A stretch of DNA of 33,611 nucleotides from an uncultured Tessaracoccus sp. (GCF_947286155.1 NZ_CAMYPD010000032.1:1-33611); one strand, 5' to 3'; counted from the first letter of the stretch, positions 21,945 to 30,439 are shown. The notes: generated by a model not told the origin, from the sequence alone. Program-made: numbers and translations.

Positions 21945-22610
21945 TCAGGCGTTCGGCCAGTCTTCGCCCTCCGGGACCTCGCCGGTGATGAGGTAGATGG
22001 TGCGGCGACCCACCGCGACGGCGTGGTCGGCGAAACGCTCGTAGTAACGGCCAACGAGCGCGACATCCACGGCAGCGGCGATGCCGTCGCTCCAGTTCTC
22101 ATCCAGCAGGACGTTGAAGTGTTCACGACGAAGATCGTCCATCTTGGTGTCGATGTCGGCCAAGCCATAGGCCTCTTGGGCGTCGCGGTTGGCGAGGGCC
22201 TCGCGCGCCACGTCGATCATCTTCAGCGCGATTTCACTCATGGAGCGGAAGTTGGGTTCGAGGCTTTCCGGCAGCGCCTTGTTGGGGTAGCGGAGGCGCG
22301 CGATCTTCGCGATGTGTGCGGCGAGGTCGCCCATGCGAGCGAGCTCGAAGACCATTCGGATGGCGGACACGACGGTACGCAGCTCGCCGGCGACGGGGGC
22401 CTGCAGGGCGAGCAGGGACAGGCACTCGTATTCGAGCTTCTCGTGCAGCTGATCGAGCTCAGCATCGTTGCTGATGACGGCCTCAGCACGGTTGATGTCG
22501 GCCTCGAACAGGGCTGCGGTGCTCTCCTCGAGTGCGGTCTCAACGAGTTCCGCCATGTGGAGAAGGCTTTTCAGGAGCCCGTCGAGTTCTTCGTGGTAGC
22601 TGGTTCGCAT
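21945..22610 (-). CDS. phoU: Phosphate-specific transport system accessory protein PhoU
   Basis: 221 residues, all helical, with two PhoU three-helix repeats: the first around 1-105 (MRTSYHEELDGLLKSLLHMAELVETALEEST, ELRTVVSAIRMVFELARMGDLAAHIAKIA) and the second around 115-210 (SEIALKMIDVAREAL, VALVGRYYERFADHAVAVGRRTIYLITGE). The acidic ER(F/M)(A/G)DH(A/I) signature that binds metal is present in both repeats. PhoU damps the phosphate sensor kinase and Pst transport when phosphate is plentiful. AAGGAG lies six bases before ATG; a candidate -10 TAGCAT reads on the minus strand at 22636-22641. It is divergent from senX3, with a PHO-box-like region between them. Confidence 0.93.
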   Translation of the reverse strand: MRTSYHEELDGLLKSLLHMAELVETALEESTAALFEADINRAEAVISNDAELDQLHEKLEYECLSLLALQAPVAGELRTVVSAIRMVFELARMGDLAAHIAKIARLRYPNKALPESLEPNFRSMSEIALKMIDVAREALANRDAQEAYGLADIDTKMDDLRREHFNVLLDENWSDGIAAAVDVALVGRYYERFADHAVAVGRRTIYLITGEVPEGEDWPNA

Positions 22611-22710
22611 GGCATCTCCTTGGTTGACGTACTCAATGCTATGGGCTGAATGAAGTCTGGTGGACAGCGGTCCACGCTAGTCATCCAACCTTCCCATTCT
22701 GGGATGACAT

Positions 22711-22739
22711 GTTAAACAGTGTGTGAACGATCGGTGACG
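22711..22739 (-). promoter_or_regulatory. PHO box-like triplet between phoU and senX3
   Basis: Read on the minus strand, CGTCACC, GTTCACA and GTTTAAC follow one another with an exact 11-base period (22733-22739, 22722-22728, 22711-22717). The streptomycete PhoP box is GTTCACC repeated every 11 bases; the three units match at 5, 6 and 5 of 7 positions. It lies 35 bases upstream of the senX3 -10 and about 70 upstream of the phoU -10. Confidence 0.6.
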
Positions 22740-22751
22740 GATTTGGGTGCC

Positions 22752-22780
22752 TTCGACGGGCAGCGGCAGGGCACTAGACT
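22752..22780 (+). promoter_or_regulatory. senX3 promoter, TTCGAC-17-TAGACT, leaderless
   Basis: A -35-like TTCGAC (22752-22757) is 17 bases from TAGACT (22775-22780), which is seven bases from ATG 22788. This is the most complete promoter in the window and excludes the open frame that extends upstream to 22719. Confidence 0.6.
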
Positions 22781-22787
22781 CGGTGCC

Positions 22788-23938
22788 ATGTCGTACATTG
22801 GCGCTGGCCTGGTGGGGGCGGCCTTGGCGTTGCTGCTCGCCGGAGCGGTGGTGGCGCTGGTGTGGGCGTCTCGCCGACGCACGATCGCGCTCGCGCAAAA
22901 TAATCCGACGATCGACCCGCTCGTCGAGCGCCTCATTGCGCAGTTGCCCATTGGGGCGGCCGTCGTGGGCCCTCACGACGAGCTCCTTGGGCACAACGAG
23001 GCTGCGGTGCATATTTCGCTGGTGAAAGGCACCCGGCTGGGTTACAAGCAACTGCTCGAACAGGCGCGGGATGTGCGGCAGTCTGGCTCGGAGTTTTCTG
23101 GTGACATTAGCCGGGAGGCGATTCCGGGCGAGCCGCCGCTGTCGCTCACAGTGTCGATCAGTCAGCTCGACGAGGATCAGCTGCTGGTGTTGGGGTCTGA
23201 TAACGCCCAGTCCCGTCGGGTGGAGGCGATCCGTCGGGATTTTGTGGCGAACGTCTCGCACGAGTTGAAGACGCCCATCGGCGCGATCGGGGTGCTCGCG
23301 GAGGCGGTGGAGGCCGCGAAGGACGACCCGGCGGCCGTCGAGCGTTTCTCCGTGCGTCTGCAGCGTGAGACGAAGCGTCTGTCGGAGTTGGTGTCGCAGA
23401 TCATCAACCTGTCGCGGTTGCAGTCGGCAGCACCCAACATTGCGCATGAGCCGGTATCGCTGGTTGATGTTGTCGAGGATGCCATCAGCAATTGCCGCGA
23501 GTCTGCGGAAGATCGACGGGTGCAGATCATCGTCGGTGATCTGCAGGATGTCACGATCGCTGGTGACAAGTGGGAGCTCACCGACGCCGTCACCAACCTG
23601 GTGCAAAACGCCATCAACTACTCCGACCAGGGAGCCCGGGTGGCGGTGAGCATCACCGCGAAGCACGACAACGGTGAGGATGTCGTCGACGTGAAGGTGT
23701 CTGACAACGGCATCGGCATCTCGAAGGAAGACCAGGAGCGGATTTTCGAGCGCTTCTACCGAGTCGATTACGGCCGCAGCCGGTCTACCGGCGGCACCGG
23801 GCTCGGGCTCTCGATCGTCCGCCACATCGTCATGGCACACGGGGGAACCATTACAGTGTGGTCGAACCTTGGGCAAGGCTCCACATTCACGCTGCGGTTT
23901 CCCGTGCCGAGTGATCTGAAAGGTGAAGGAACAGTTCA

Positions 23939-23942
<4 letters not shown>
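22788..23942 (+). CDS. senX3: Phosphate-sensing histidine kinase SenX3
   Basis: 384 residues from ATG 22788. One transmembrane segment (about 5-27) is followed by a PAS-like domain (about 50-138), the H-box FVANVSHELKTPIGAIGVLAEAVE with the phosphorylated H158, the N-box VTNLVQNAINYSD, DNGIGISKEDQERIFERFYRVD and the G-box STGGTGLGLSIVRHIVMAHGG. Actinobacterial SenX3 has the same layout with an intracellular PAS. It phosphorylates RegX3 at low phosphate, under restraint by PhoU, whose gene is divergent. The regX3 start overlaps the stop as ATGA, ensuring coupled expression. Confidence 0.93.
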
Positions 23943-24616
<674 letters not shown>

Positions 24617-24617
24617 G

Positions 24618-24648
24618 CGACGGGCTTCCCGCCGGGCGCTGCCCGTCG
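24618..24648. terminator. Hairpin between regX3 and the lipoprotein gene
   Basis: CGACGGGC (24618-24625) pairs with GCCCGTCG (24641-24648) around a 15-base loop, between convergent genes. No T tract. Confidence 0.5.
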
Positions 24649-24658
24649 GCCGTGCAGG

Positions 24659-25168
24659 CTATGACTGGGTGTTCTCCCAGAGCTCTTCGAAGTCGGGGTG
24701 CGTGTTGGCGTACACCGGCACCTCGAGCTGGATGGCCCCGGTGCTGAGCTCGATGACGACGCGCGCATTGCGGCCGGGCGTGAGGCCTGGATTCTCGACG
24801 GTGACCGGCCCGTCCTCGAAACGCGCAGCCCCGTGGGCACCCACGGTGGCCTGGAAGTCGAGCTGATCGGGTTCGCCGAAGGAACCGTCCGGCATCTCCG
24901 GCGCGTAGTGGATGGCGGTCACTTCCGTGCCGTCCACCGACGCGACGGTGCCCGCGAGCAGCCCCTTGCCCTCGTCGTCGACGACGAATAGGACGTTGCG
25001 GGCCTTCTCGCTCGCGGCCGCGCCGTTGCTTTGCGTCACAGCCAGTTCACCTTGAGCCCCAGCTGCCGGAGGCACATTCTGCTGCCACCCGGAGGCGGTG
25101 CAGCCCGTGAGAGCAATGGCAGATGCGGCGACGCAGGCCAGTGCTGCTTTCCGTACGCGAGCGAACAT
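24659..25168 (-). CDS. LpqE-like lipoprotein
   Basis: 169 residues. Signal sequence MFARVRKAALACVAASAIALTGC ends in the lipobox LTG-C23, so it should be lipidated and attached to the outer face of the membrane. The remainder (RNVLFVVDDEGKGLLAGTVASVDGTEVTAI, then a beta-rich C-terminus RVVIELSTGAIQLEVPVYANTHPDF) resembles the copper-chaperone-like fold of LpqE-type lipoproteins; in mycobacteria lpqE also lies directly upstream of and divergent to carD. I therefore infer LpqE orthology mostly from position and size. GGAAGG lies seven bases upstream of ATG and a -10 TATCGT reads on the minus strand at 25185-25190. Confidence 0.65.
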   Translation of the reverse strand: MFARVRKAALACVAASAIALTGCTASGWQQNVPPAAGAQGELAVTQSNGAAASEKARNVLFVVDDEGKGLLAGTVASVDGTEVTAIHYAPEMPDGSFGEPDQLDFQATVGAHGAARFEDGPVTVENPGLTPGRNARVVIELSTGAIQLEVPVYANTHPDFEELWENTQS

Positions 25169-25272
25169 GGTGCAACCTTCCGAGACGATAGGTGATGGCC
25201 GTCATATTAGCCGCAACGAGTGACATTCGTCGCCCCGACGGTTCGTCGCCCTTATCGAAGTGTGTGGCCGGG

Positions 25273-25365
25273 TTTCGATACGCGCCTGCGGCGCTACTCA
25301 ACCAGCGGGGGGGGGCGCCGGGGCGGCTACTCAACCATCGGGCTCGTCCGCCCTATCGAGATGCA
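25273..25365. repeat. REP/BIME-like element, rearranged copy
   Basis: TTTCGATACG + hairpin CGCCTGCGGCG + CTACTCAACCAGCGG (25273-25307) is followed by nine Gs (25307-25315), a second 3' half GGCGGCTACTCAACCATCGGG (25322-25342) and an inverted tail CTATCGAGATGCA (25353-25365). A further fragment CCTTATCGAAGTG lies at about 25251. It is a scrambled member of the family at 8848, 9056 and 18464. Confidence 0.65.
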
Positions 25366-25430
25366 ATCGCGCGGAGGCGAACTCAATCACACTTCCCTGA
25401 GATTTGTCCAAGGAGACACGCGGAAAAGTC

Positions 25431-25439
25431 TGGTAGAAT
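25431..25439 (+). promoter_or_regulatory. Extended -10 (TGG-TAGAAT) of carD
   Basis: TGGTAGAAT (25431-25439) is a TGN-extended -10. It implies a leader of about 20 bases carrying GAAAGGGG (25447-25454) ten bases before ATG 25465. No good -35. Confidence 0.5.
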
Positions 25440-25464
25440 AGTCTGCGAAAGGGGCCAAAACAAT

Positions 25465-25950
25465 ATGACTTTTTCTATCGGTGAAACGGTGGTCTACCCC
25501 AATCACGGGACGGCCGTCATCGAGGATATCGAAAACCGCACTATCAAGGGCGAAGACCGCATGTATCTCGTCCTTCGCATCATCGGACAAAACGACCTGG
25601 TGGTTCGCGTCCCGGCATGCAACCTCGATCTCGTGGGCGTCCGCGACGTCGTCGATGAAGAGGGGCTCGAGAAGGTGTTCGATGTCCTGCGCGATAAGAA
25701 CACTGAGGAGCCGTCGAACTGGTCTCGTCGTTTCAAGGCGAACATGGAGAAGCTGCACTCCGGCAACATCTTGAAGGTTGCCGAAGTGGTCCGCGACCTG
25801 TGGCGCCGCGACCAGGGCAAGGGCCTGTCGGCTGGCGAGAAGCGGATGCTCACCAAGGCGCGCACCATTCTCGTCGAAGAGGTCGCCGTCGCGAACAAGC
25901 TCGACAACGAGAAGGCTGAAGCCCGACTGGATGAGATTCTCGCCTCCTGA
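25465..25950 (+). CDS. carD: CarD-family RNA polymerase-binding transcription factor
   Basis: 161 residues from ATG 25465. The N-terminal RNA polymerase interaction domain is recognisable (FSIGETVVYPNHGTAVIEDIENRTIKGEDRMYLVLRIIGQNDLVVRVP), followed by a helical DNA-binding domain (NWSRRFKANMEKLHSGNILKVAEVVRDLWRRD, with the conserved Trp that wedges at promoter -10). CarD stabilises the open complex at many actinobacterial promoters. The open frame extends upstream through the repeats, but the promoter and the start MTFSIGETVVYPNHG typical of the family fix the start. The ispD ATG is one base after the CarD stop. Confidence 0.95.
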   Translation: MTFSIGETVVYPNHGTAVIEDIENRTIKGEDRMYLVLRIIGQNDLVVRVPACNLDLVGVRDVVDEEGLEKVFDVLRDKNTEEPSNWSRRFKANMEKLHSGNILKVAEVVRDLWRRDQGKGLSAGEKRMLTKARTILVEEVAVANKLDNEKAEARLDEILAS

Positions 25951-25951
25951 G

Positions 25952-26635
25952 ATGACCAACCGCAGCGTGCAACCGGTCGCCGCCATCGTGGTGGCGGCCG
26001 GTTCTGGTTCCAGGCTCGGCCACGAGCTGCCGAAGGCACTCGTCGATGTCGGCGGTGTGCCGATGGTGCGACGATCCGTCGACATCCTGCGCAGCGCGGG
26101 CGTGGGGCAGATCGTCGTCGTGGCTCATCCGGGGCACCTCGACCAATTCCGCGCCGCCTTGTTTGGGGTCGCTGAGCTCACCATCGTGTCCGGGGGCTCT
26201 GAGCGCGACGAATCGGTGCGTAACGGTCTGGGCGAGGTGGCTGCCCCCGTCGTGTTGGTGCACGACGCCGCCCGCCCGCTCGTTCCGATCCGCGTCGTGG
26301 AATCCGTGGTGCAGGCGGTGGCCGAGGGTGCGCAGGCGGTGATCCCCGTCGTGCCCGTCATCGACTCCATCCGACGCGTGCTCGACGGCGGCAGCAGCGT
26401 CGTTGATCGCGCGGAGCTTAGAGCCATCCAAACCCCGCAGGGCTTCGTCACCGACGTGCTGCGCGCCGGGCATCGCCACATTCAGGAGCACGGCGTCGCG
26501 GTGACCGACGACGCATCAGCTTGTGAACTCGTCGGTGCGCCGATTACCTTCGTTGAAGGAGATCGCGAGGCGATGAAAATCACGGAGCCGCTCGACCTCG
26601 TCCTGGCCGAGGCAATGTGGCGGGCAAGGAGCTGA
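25952..26635 (+). CDS. ispD: 2-C-methyl-D-erythritol 4-phosphate cytidylyltransferase
   Basis: 227 residues from ATG 25952. Signatures: VAAIVVAAGSGSRLGHELPKALV (nucleotide-binding loop), VLVHDAARPLV, AIQTPQGF and VTDDASACE, all of the IspD family. The enzyme couples methylerythritol phosphate with CTP in the MEP isoprenoid pathway. It starts one base after carD and is followed by ispF, the enzyme two steps later; there is no separate ribosome binding site, so carD, ispD and ispF are likely one transcript. Frame open upstream within carD is a shadow. Confidence 0.94.
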   Translation: MTNRSVQPVAAIVVAAGSGSRLGHELPKALVDVGGVPMVRRSVDILRSAGVGQIVVVAHPGHLDQFRAALFGVAELTIVSGGSERDESVRNGLGEVAAPVVLVHDAARPLVPIRVVESVVQAVAEGAQAVIPVVPVIDSIRRVLDGGSSVVDRAELRAIQTPQGFVTDVLRAGHRHIQEHGVAVTDDASACELVGAPITFVEGDREAMKITEPLDLVLAEAMWRARS

Positions 26636-26637
26636 CC

Positions 26638-27120
26638 ATGCTGGTTGGCATTGGCACCGACGTGCACAAACTCGTCGAAGGCGCGACGATGCACCTAGCC
26701 GGTCTCACATTCCCCGACGAACCGTGCGGCCTCGAAGGGCATTCCGACGGCGACGCCGCCGCGCATGCCATGTGCGATGCGCTGTTTTCCGCCACCGGGC
26801 TCGGCGACATGGGCAGCAACTTCGGCACGAGCGAGCCACAGTGGGCGGGCGCGAGCGGCGTCGAATTTCTCTCTGAGACTGCCAAGCGCGTTCGTGAGGC
26901 AGGCTACGAGATCGTTAACGTCGCGGTGCAGGTGATCGGTAATCGCCCGAGAATGGCAGGTCGGCGCCAGGAGGCACAAGAGGTCATGGGCGCTGCGCTG
27001 GGCGCCAGGGTGACGGTCACCGCCACCACCACGGACGGTCTTGGCCTCACAGGGCGTGGCGAAGGCGTGGCCGCAGTGGCCGTCGCGTCAGTTAGGCTGA
27101 TTACTACCACGACGCCTTGA
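26638..27120 (+). CDS. ispF: 2-C-methyl-D-erythritol 2,4-cyclodiphosphate synthase
   Basis: 160 residues from ATG 26638, two bases after the ispD stop with AAGGAG six bases upstream (an in-frame GTG at 26617 lies inside ispD). The active site is visible: GIGTDVHKL (metal-binding D and H), LEGHSDGDAAAHAMCDAL (second His), GDMGSNFGTSEPQWAGASG, and TTTDGLGLTGRGEG near the C-terminus. It cyclises CDP-methylerythritol phosphate. The variant GDMGSNFGTSEPQWAG at the usual GDIGxHFPxxDxxWKG position is typical for actinobacteria. The next gene starts 39 bases downstream with its own strong ribosome binding site. Confidence 0.94.
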   Translation: MLVGIGTDVHKLVEGATMHLAGLTFPDEPCGLEGHSDGDAAAHAMCDALFSATGLGDMGSNFGTSEPQWAGASGVEFLSETAKRVREAGYEIVNVAVQVIGNRPRMAGRRQEAQEVMGAALGARVTVTATTTDGLGLTGRGEGVAAVAVASVRLITTTTP

Positions 27121-27144
27121 TGCGCGCCGTCGCTGAACTACGAA

Positions 27145-27159
27145 GGTAGGAGGCCTACC
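27145..27159 (+). promoter_or_regulatory. Small hairpin overlapping the ribosome binding site
   Basis: GGTAGG (27145-27150) pairs with CCTACC (27154-27159) across a three-base loop, and GGAGG (27149-27153) lies inside it, immediately before ATG 27160. If formed in RNA it would hide the ribosome binding site. Confidence 0.35.
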
Positions 27160-27840
27160 ATGTCCGGACCTGCACAGCCGGGAATGCCCGGTTTCGCCGG
27201 AGCCCCCAACGCACCTCGGCCCAACCGCACCCCGTATTTCGTCGTGATCGGCGTGCTTGCCGTTGCACTCATCGGGTTGCTGATCTGGGGCTTCATGCCC
27301 ACCGACGAAGACCCCTCACCCCAATCCTCTGCCGATCCCACGCCATCGGCGACGGAGGCACCGTCGGAACCGGAACCGGAACCGGAGCCAGAACCAGAAC
27401 CAAGTGATGCTCCCAGTACGGACATGCCCGCGACGGAGGCGCCGCCCAGTGACGACCCGAGCGCGTCGGACCCCATGACGGAAGGGTATGCCATCCTGCG
27501 CGAGATGCTGCCCGTGAAGCTGGAGAGCTGGGAGCTGCACATTGAAGAAGCGGGCGGGCATTCGCAGCCTGTGTACAGAGACGGCGATAGGCAGATGAGC
27601 TTCTTTCCCGTCGGCGCGAACACGAGCCCAGAGCAGATGAGTGAGGGCCGGGAAGGTTTGCAGCAGTTCGACGGTGGCGCCTGCTATCTGAACCCGAACT
27701 CGACGGGAGAAACGAAGATGATTACGTGCGCCATCGCGCCGAAGGCAGGCAAGGGGCACACGTTCCTGATGTCGAGTCGATACGCCGAAATTGATGAGAT
27801 GGTGCGCCTAGCGAAAGCTATCATCGCGGTGGAACGATAG
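27160..27840 (+). CDS. Membrane-anchored extracellular protein with acidic linker (paralogue 1)
   Basis: 226 residues. Cytoplasmic N-terminus of about 25 residues (Pro/Gly-rich), one transmembrane helix (VVIGVLAVALIGLLIWGFM), then a Pro/Glu/Ser-rich linker including a PEPEPEPEPEP run, and a C-terminal domain from about residue 110 (LPVKLESWELHIEE, QFDGGACYLNP, MITCAIAPK, then MVRLAKAIIAVER). Two cysteines in that domain may form a disulfide outside the cell. The C-terminal domain is homologous to that of the next gene, including FDGG-x-C and the ending (L/V)-(V/A)KAI-A. The role is unknown. A hairpin overlaps the ribosome binding site. Confidence 0.7.
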   Translation: MSGPAQPGMPGFAGAPNAPRPNRTPYFVVIGVLAVALIGLLIWGFMPTDEDPSPQSSADPTPSATEAPSEPEPEPEPEPEPSDAPSTDMPATEAPPSDDPSASDPMTEGYAILREMLPVKLESWELHIEEAGGHSQPVYRDGDRQMSFFPVGANTSPEQMSEGREGLQQFDGGACYLNPNSTGETKMITCAIAPKAGKGHTFLMSSRYAEIDEMVRLAKAIIAVER

Positions 27841-27898
27841 CGATCAGAATACGCATGGGCCCGGAGGCGGGCTGCGTCTCACAGAAAGAAACGATTAG

Positions 27899-28867
27899 AT
27901 GAGCGGACCAAGATACCCAGGCCAGGGAAACCCGCAGAACTATGGCGGGCAGCAGTGGGGGAATCAGCCTTCCCCCGGCTATCCGCCTGCCGGGGCACAA
28001 GGTCATGGACAGTGGCAGAACAACCAGGGCGGTGCGCCGAACTGGAACGGTGCCCAAAGCGGGCCGCAGGGCTGGAATGGCGCCCAAGGGAGTCCGCAGG
28101 GCTGGAACGGTGGGCCCGGCATGCCGCCCGGCGGGATGCCGCCGCAGGGGCAGAATCCAGACGGCAGTCGCGGGCCTGGTGTTGGCATCATCATCGCGAT
28201 TTCCGTGCTGGTGTTGGCGCTGATCGGCGTCTTAGTGTGGCTGTTCTTTTTCAAGGGCGACGACGGCGGGACAGCGGAACCGAAGCCGGGTGCCTCGTCT
28301 TCGAGCGCTGAGCCGCCGTCGAAATCCGTGGACCCGGGCGGCGAGGACACCCCTGGTGGTGAGGACACCCCGGGCGGCGGTGAGCAGCCTGGTGGCGAGC
28401 AGCCCGGCGGTGAACAGCCTGGTGGCCAGCAACCCGGCGGTGAACAGCCTGGTGGCCAGCAACCCGGCGGTCAACAGCCTGGTGGCCAGCAACCCGGCGG
28501 TCAACAGCCTGGTGGCCAGCAACCCGGCGGCGCTGGGGAACTCACCGTGGACGACCTGCCCAAGCAAATCGGCGAGTGGCAGCTGAGCGAGTTTGGGCTC
28601 ACGATGTACACCAAGGGCTCGGCCAACATCCTCGTCCTCGACTTTGGCGAGGAGACAGCAATTTTGGATTACGCCCGCCAGAGTCTGCAGAACGTCGACG
28701 AATTCGACGGCGGATTCTGCGGCGAGACGGCCGGCGGCACCGAGAAGCTGGAAGCGTGTTACATCCATCCAGGCAAGAAGCCGAAGTCTGTCGCATCGGT
28801 GTCCGGCTCGAACGCCTCGCGAGCCGAGCTCGTCGAGGTAGCCAAGGCAATCGCCGCGTACAAGTAA
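27899..28867 (+). CDS. Membrane-anchored extracellular protein with Gly/Gln/Pro repeats (paralogue 2)
   Basis: 322 residues. A long Gly/Asn/Gln/Pro-rich cytoplasmic N-terminus (about 1-95, with NWNGAQ/GWNGAQ repeats), one transmembrane helix (GIIIAISVLVLALIGVLVWLFFF), then an extracellular linker of GGEQP/GGQQP repeats (encoded by five 30-bp units at 28381-28530), and a C-terminal domain (LPKQIGEWQLSEFG, FDGGFCGE, CYIHPGK, VEVAKAIAAYK) matching paralogue 1. The proteins arose by duplication; the domains are conserved but the linkers diverged completely. The ribosome binding site is weak (AGAAAGAA). Function unknown; no wall-binding motif. Confidence 0.7.
   Translation: MSGPRYPGQGNPQNYGGQQWGNQPSPGYPPAGAQGHGQWQNNQGGAPNWNGAQSGPQGWNGAQGSPQGWNGGPGMPPGGMPPQGQNPDGSRGPGVGIIIAISVLVLALIGVLVWLFFFKGDDGGTAEPKPGASSSSAEPPSKSVDPGGEDTPGGEDTPGGGEQPGGEQPGGEQPGGQQPGGEQPGGQQPGGQQPGGQQPGGQQPGGQQPGGAGELTVDDLPKQIGEWQLSEFGLTMYTKGSANILVLDFGEETAILDYARQSLQNVDEFDGGFCGETAGGTEKLEACYIHPGKKPKSVASVSGSNASRAELVEVAKAIAAYK
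28381..28530 (+). repeat. In-frame minisatellite, five 30-bp units
   Basis: Five consecutive 30-base units (start TGAACAGCCTGGTGGCCAGC) occupy exactly 28381-28530 within the paralogue-2 gene. Unit differences are mainly GAA/CAA or GAG/CAG, changing Glu to Gln in the linker. Slippage or recombination here would change linker length by ten residues without breaking the frame. Confidence 0.85.
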
Positions 28868-28890
28868 TCACCGCGGCATAGGCAGCAATA

Positions 28891-28939
28891 ACGACGGTGG
28901 CGCCGGCCCTCAGCTAGGAGGAATCGGCGCCACCGTCGT
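28891..28939. terminator. Bidirectional terminator between paralogue 2 and glyA
   Basis: ACGACGGTGGCGCCG (28891-28905) is perfectly complementary to 28925-28939 with a 19-base loop, between convergent genes. Confidence 0.75.
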
Positions 28940-28970
28940 ATGTACAGCAGCAGTGCGAACTGCAGCGCGC

Positions 28971-30407
28971 TTACAGCTCGAATCCGGGGTAGAGCGGGCG
29001 AGCGTCGAGCAGTTTGGAAGCGCCGTCGAGCGAAGACTGGCGGGCCGCAGCGTCGAGCTCATACTTGGCCTGGCTCGGGGTGCCCTTGCTCGTCGCAGTG
29101 GGTGTCGTCGCCTTCAACACGCCTGCGATCATGCCGGCCACCTCGTCCATATCGGACGTGGTGAAACCGCGCGACGTGAGCGCGGGAGTGCCGAGCCGAA
29201 CGCCGGTGGTGTACCAGGCGCCATTCGGATCGTTGGGCACAGAGTTGCGGTTCGTGACGATGCCCGACTCAAGCAGCGCGGCCTCCGCCTGCCGCCCAGT
29301 GATGCCGAAGTCGCGCACGTCCATGAGCACGATGTGGTTGTCGGTGCCGCCTGTGACGAGCCGAACGTCGCGCTTGAGGAGGCCTTCAGCGAGCGCCTTC
29401 GCATTGTCGGCCACCTGCTGGGCGTAATCACGGAACGCCTGGGTGCGGGCCTCGGCGAGGGCCACCGCCTTCGCCGCCATCACATGCGACAGCGGGCCGC
29501 CGAGCACCAGCGGGCAGCCGCGGTCCACGTCGGGGGCGTACTCCTTGGTGGCGAGGATGAGCCCGCCGCGGGGGCCGCGCAGCGATTTATGTGTCGTCGT
29601 AGTAACGACGTGCGCGTGCGGCACGGGGTCTTCGTCGCCGGTGAACACCTTGCCTGCGACGAGGCCCGCGAAGTGCGCCATGTCCACCATGAGCACCGCG
29701 CCGACGGAGTCCGCGATCTCGCGCATCTTCGCGAAGTTCACTCGACGCGGGTAAGCCGAGTAGCCCGCCACCAGCACCAGCGGCTTGAATTCCTCCACCT
29801 GCTGAGCGACGGCGTCGTAATCCAGGAGCTGCGTTTCCGGGTCAGTGCCGTAGGCGCGCTGGTGGAACATCTTGCCGGACACGTTCGGGCGGAAGCCGTG
29901 CGTGAGGTGGCCGCCGGCGTCGAGGCTCATCCCCATCAGACGCTGCTCGCCGAACTTCTTGCGCAGGGCCTCCCAGTCGGCCTCGGAGAGATCATTGACG
30001 GTTCGGGCGCCGAGCTCTTGCAGCGCCGGGGCCTCAATGTGGTGCGCCAGAATGGCCCAGTAGGCGGTGACGTTCGCGTCGATGCCGGAGTGCGGCTGCG
30101 CGTAAGCGTACTCGGCGCCGAACAGCTCACGGGCATGCTCGGCGGCGATGGATTCGACGGTGTCGACGTTCTGGCAACCGGCGTAGAAACGGTGGCCTAC
30201 GGTACCTTCCGCGTACTTGTCGCTCAGCCAGGTGCCCATCGTCGCGAGCACCGGGAGGCTGGCGTAGTTCTCGCTAGCGATGAGTTTCAGCGACGCGCGC
30301 TGATCGGCGAGTTCCTGGCGGGTGGCGTCGGCGATGCGTGGCTCGACCTGCCCGATCATGTCGAGTAAGGTCCGGTACGCGTCGGATACTGCGTTGAGGT
30401 CGCTCAC
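28971..30407 (-). CDS. glyA: Serine hydroxymethyltransferase
   Basis: 478 residues from GTG 30407 with GGAG six bases before it. PLP-enzyme signatures: SLKLIASENYASLPVLATMGTWLSDKYAEGTVGHRFYAGC, HSGIDANVTAYW, VDMAHFAGLVAG, TTTTHKSLRGPRGG (PLP lysine) and GTPALTSRGF. It interconverts serine and glycine, making 5,10-methylene-tetrahydrofolate. The protein is about 60 residues longer than the E. coli enzyme, mainly from an insertion between about residues 130 and 185 (LGARTVNDLSEADWEALRKKFGEQRLMG) and a C-terminal extension; I believe this long form is known from other actinobacteria. A -10 TAGGTT reads on the minus strand at 30440-30445. Confidence 0.93.
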   Translation of the reverse strand: MSDLNAVSDAYRTLLDMIGQVEPRIADATRQELADQRASLKLIASENYASLPVLATMGTWLSDKYAEGTVGHRFYAGCQNVDTVESIAAEHARELFGAEYAYAQPHSGIDANVTAYWAILAHHIEAPALQELGARTVNDLSEADWEALRKKFGEQRLMGMSLDAGGHLTHGFRPNVSGKMFHQRAYGTDPETQLLDYDAVAQQVEEFKPLVLVAGYSAYPRRVNFAKMREIADSVGAVLMVDMAHFAGLVAGKVFTGDEDPVPHAHVVTTTTHKSLRGPRGGLILATKEYAPDVDRGCPLVLGGPLSHVMAAKAVALAEARTQAFRDYAQQVADNAKALAEGLLKRDVRLVTGGTDNHIVLMDVRDFGITGRQAEAALLESGIVTNRNSVPNDPNGAWYTTGVRLGTPALTSRGFTTSDMDEVAGMIAGVLKATTPTATSKGTPSQAKYELDAAARQSSLDGASKLLDARPLYPGFEL

Positions 30408-30439
30408 TGGGGCTCCTTCGGAAATTGGGCAACGACACT

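Larger units (their letters stand above)
25169..25464. other. Intergenic region between the lipoprotein and carD
   Basis: No gene. It holds the -10 of the lipoprotein gene, a decayed REP-like block (25246-25365) with a nine-G run, and the carD promoter. Confidence 0.5.

Noticed and set aside
28381..28530. CRISPR-like array
   Set aside because: Units are contiguous, without spacers, and keep the reading frame; it is a coding minisatellite.
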